This document shows, piece by piece, positions 62,790 to 64,000 of a stretch of DNA of 64,000 nt. Position 1 is the stretch's first letter; each line of letters opens with the position of its first letter. Position numbers and translations under genes: made by a program. The notes below the pieces were generated by a model. It was not told the DNA's origin. It did no database searches and was given only the letters and a program-made list of their open reading frames with translations. The DNA comes from Onchocerca lupi (Eukaryota; Nematoda; Chromadorea; Rhabditida; Onchocercidae), in NCBI GenBank assembly GCA_028564675.1, contig JAOVVO010000087.1:117515-181514 (forward strand), written 5' to 3'.

Positions 62790-64000
62790 TTAAAATTATC
62801 CACTTCTTCTTTTTACTTTTTTTCTTAAAAGAATAATAGCATTTGTATTAATTTAATTCAGTTTAAAACGACATTAATAATTTCATTTTTGAGTAATGAA
62901 AAAGGGAATGATAAAATATTTGCTTTTTACTAGCATTTTAAAAAATGTGGTAATTTTTTCTTAAAAATGAAAAAAATAATTTTTTCCTGAAAATGATGAA
63001 AAAATGGTTCGAAATTATGCTCTCTTCCATTTTTCGACTTTCCCCACAAAATTTTCCAATTTTATGGAAAATTTTACGAAAAAATGGAACTCTTCTTCCT
63101 TATGTTAATGAAATAAAAGTCGGTAAAAAGCAAATAGTTTTCTTTCTTGCTTATTTTTTCATAAATCTAGAAAAGATTCAAAAGAAAAAAAGCAAGTGAA
63201 TGAATGGATCGTGAAAGAGGCAGAAATGAAATTCGAAAAACTTTTACTCCTATATTGAAGAAAATTTAAGTTGTGATTAAAAAAAAAAAAAAATGGCACA
63301 ATATGCTTTTGGAAGGATTTTTAAGCAAAATTTAATTAAAGCAGTTTACTTTTCTTTTTCATACTTAAACTTATCGCTTTTCGCTTACCTTTCCTCTTCT
63401 AAGCATTCTTCCTACCATCCATCCATTTTCTCGTCTTTCATCTTCCCTCTTACAAACATCATTATGCGTTTTATAAACCACTTATCTAATCAGCATTTCC
63501 TTCTCACAACACTTTCGCTTGCTCATCTCATCTGTTTTTGTAAATAAACTTTCATTAATTGTGAACTTTCAATTATTTTTCTTTTCTACATTTCAATCTA
63601 TTTATTTGAGATTTTTGCTAAAAACTAAATTATTGTCTTTTATGTTCTCATCTTTTTTTGTTCTAATTATATTTTCCTTCCATGAAATTTTCGTTCATGC
63701 GTCTTATTTATAAAATTTTCGTTATGAATTTTAATTTTTTTCTTTTTTTGTAATTAAATTTATCTATTTGAGATTAATTGTATTGACAATTGCAAATAAT
63801 TTAATTTAATTTATCAGTTCTGTTAATTTTCTTTTCTCAATTCTATTGTCTCAAAACGTTCGTTATTTATCATATTTAATGAAAAATGATATGATTTCCA
63901 AGATGTCTCATGTCTTTTGACATTCAATTCGGTGTAACAACGATTTCTTTTTTCTCACGTAATGATAAGAATGAATTATATTGAATAGAAAAATTATGAT
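62790..64000. other. Sequence downstream of the ZP-protein gene
   Basis: AT-rich 3' flank with long T and A runs. The open frames here (for example at 63293-63713) are low-complexity Phe/Leu/Ser-rich strings. I see no gene I can support. Confidence 0.55.

Overview
This window is AT-rich eukaryotic DNA with small coding exons, introns from about 150 bp to 7 kb, GT..AG junctions and TTTTCAG/TTTTTAG-type acceptors. All seven genes are families with nematode counterparts. The adjacent pair calm-1-like/stl-1-like is also close together in C. elegans (from memory). I read it as nuclear DNA of a nematode. The large introns and base composition suggest a spirurid/filarial-type (clade III) worm, but the species cannot be fixed from sequence alone.

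Layout. (1) 2-3855 (+): C-terminal part of an Argonaute (MID/PIWI) with a complete slicer tetrad. (2) 8215-11558 (-): a beta-1,4-galactosyltransferase-family enzyme (BRE-4-like), 7 exons. (3) 18693-30628 (-): FHA + kinase protein of the Chk2 family, at least 10 exons, with a 6.9 kb intron packed with repeats. (4) 37096-39091 (+): calcium- and integrin-binding (CIB/calmyrin) EF-hand protein, 5 exons. (5) 40589-44021 (-): mitochondrial stomatin-like protein 2, 9 exons. (6) 45307-48672 (+): Shc-type PTB-SH2 adaptor, 8 exons. (7) 48955-62789 (+): cuticlin-like ZP-domain membrane protein, 7 exons, with Helitron debris in introns 4 and 6. Exon phases were checked by hand and every reconstructed gene stays in frame. 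No gene here depends on a single long ORF.

Between the genes are AT-rich spacers with simple repeats, minisatellites and segmental duplications. A 2.2 kb segment ending in the first CIB exon occurs twice (about 31.8-34.0 kb and 35.0-37.2 kb). The upstream exon copy is dead, but a 154-bp non-coding block in the two copies differs at only 4 positions. A further partial copy of neighbouring sequence lies at 15.6-16.7 kb. Helitron relics include a helicase pseudogene, a Rep N-terminal fragment, shared tails and a textbook 3' hairpin-CTAG terminus at 59.9 kb.

The genes do not form one pathway. They cover small-RNA silencing, Golgi glycosylation, the meiotic/DNA-damage checkpoint, calcium sensing, mitochondrial membrane organisation, tyrosine-kinase/insulin signalling and cuticle matrix. 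No wholly new biological system is evident. The strongest leads are the conserved non-coding block beside the dead CIB exon, an in-frame alternative splice built into the Argonaute gene, the Helitron family, and the repeat nest in the chk-2 intron.
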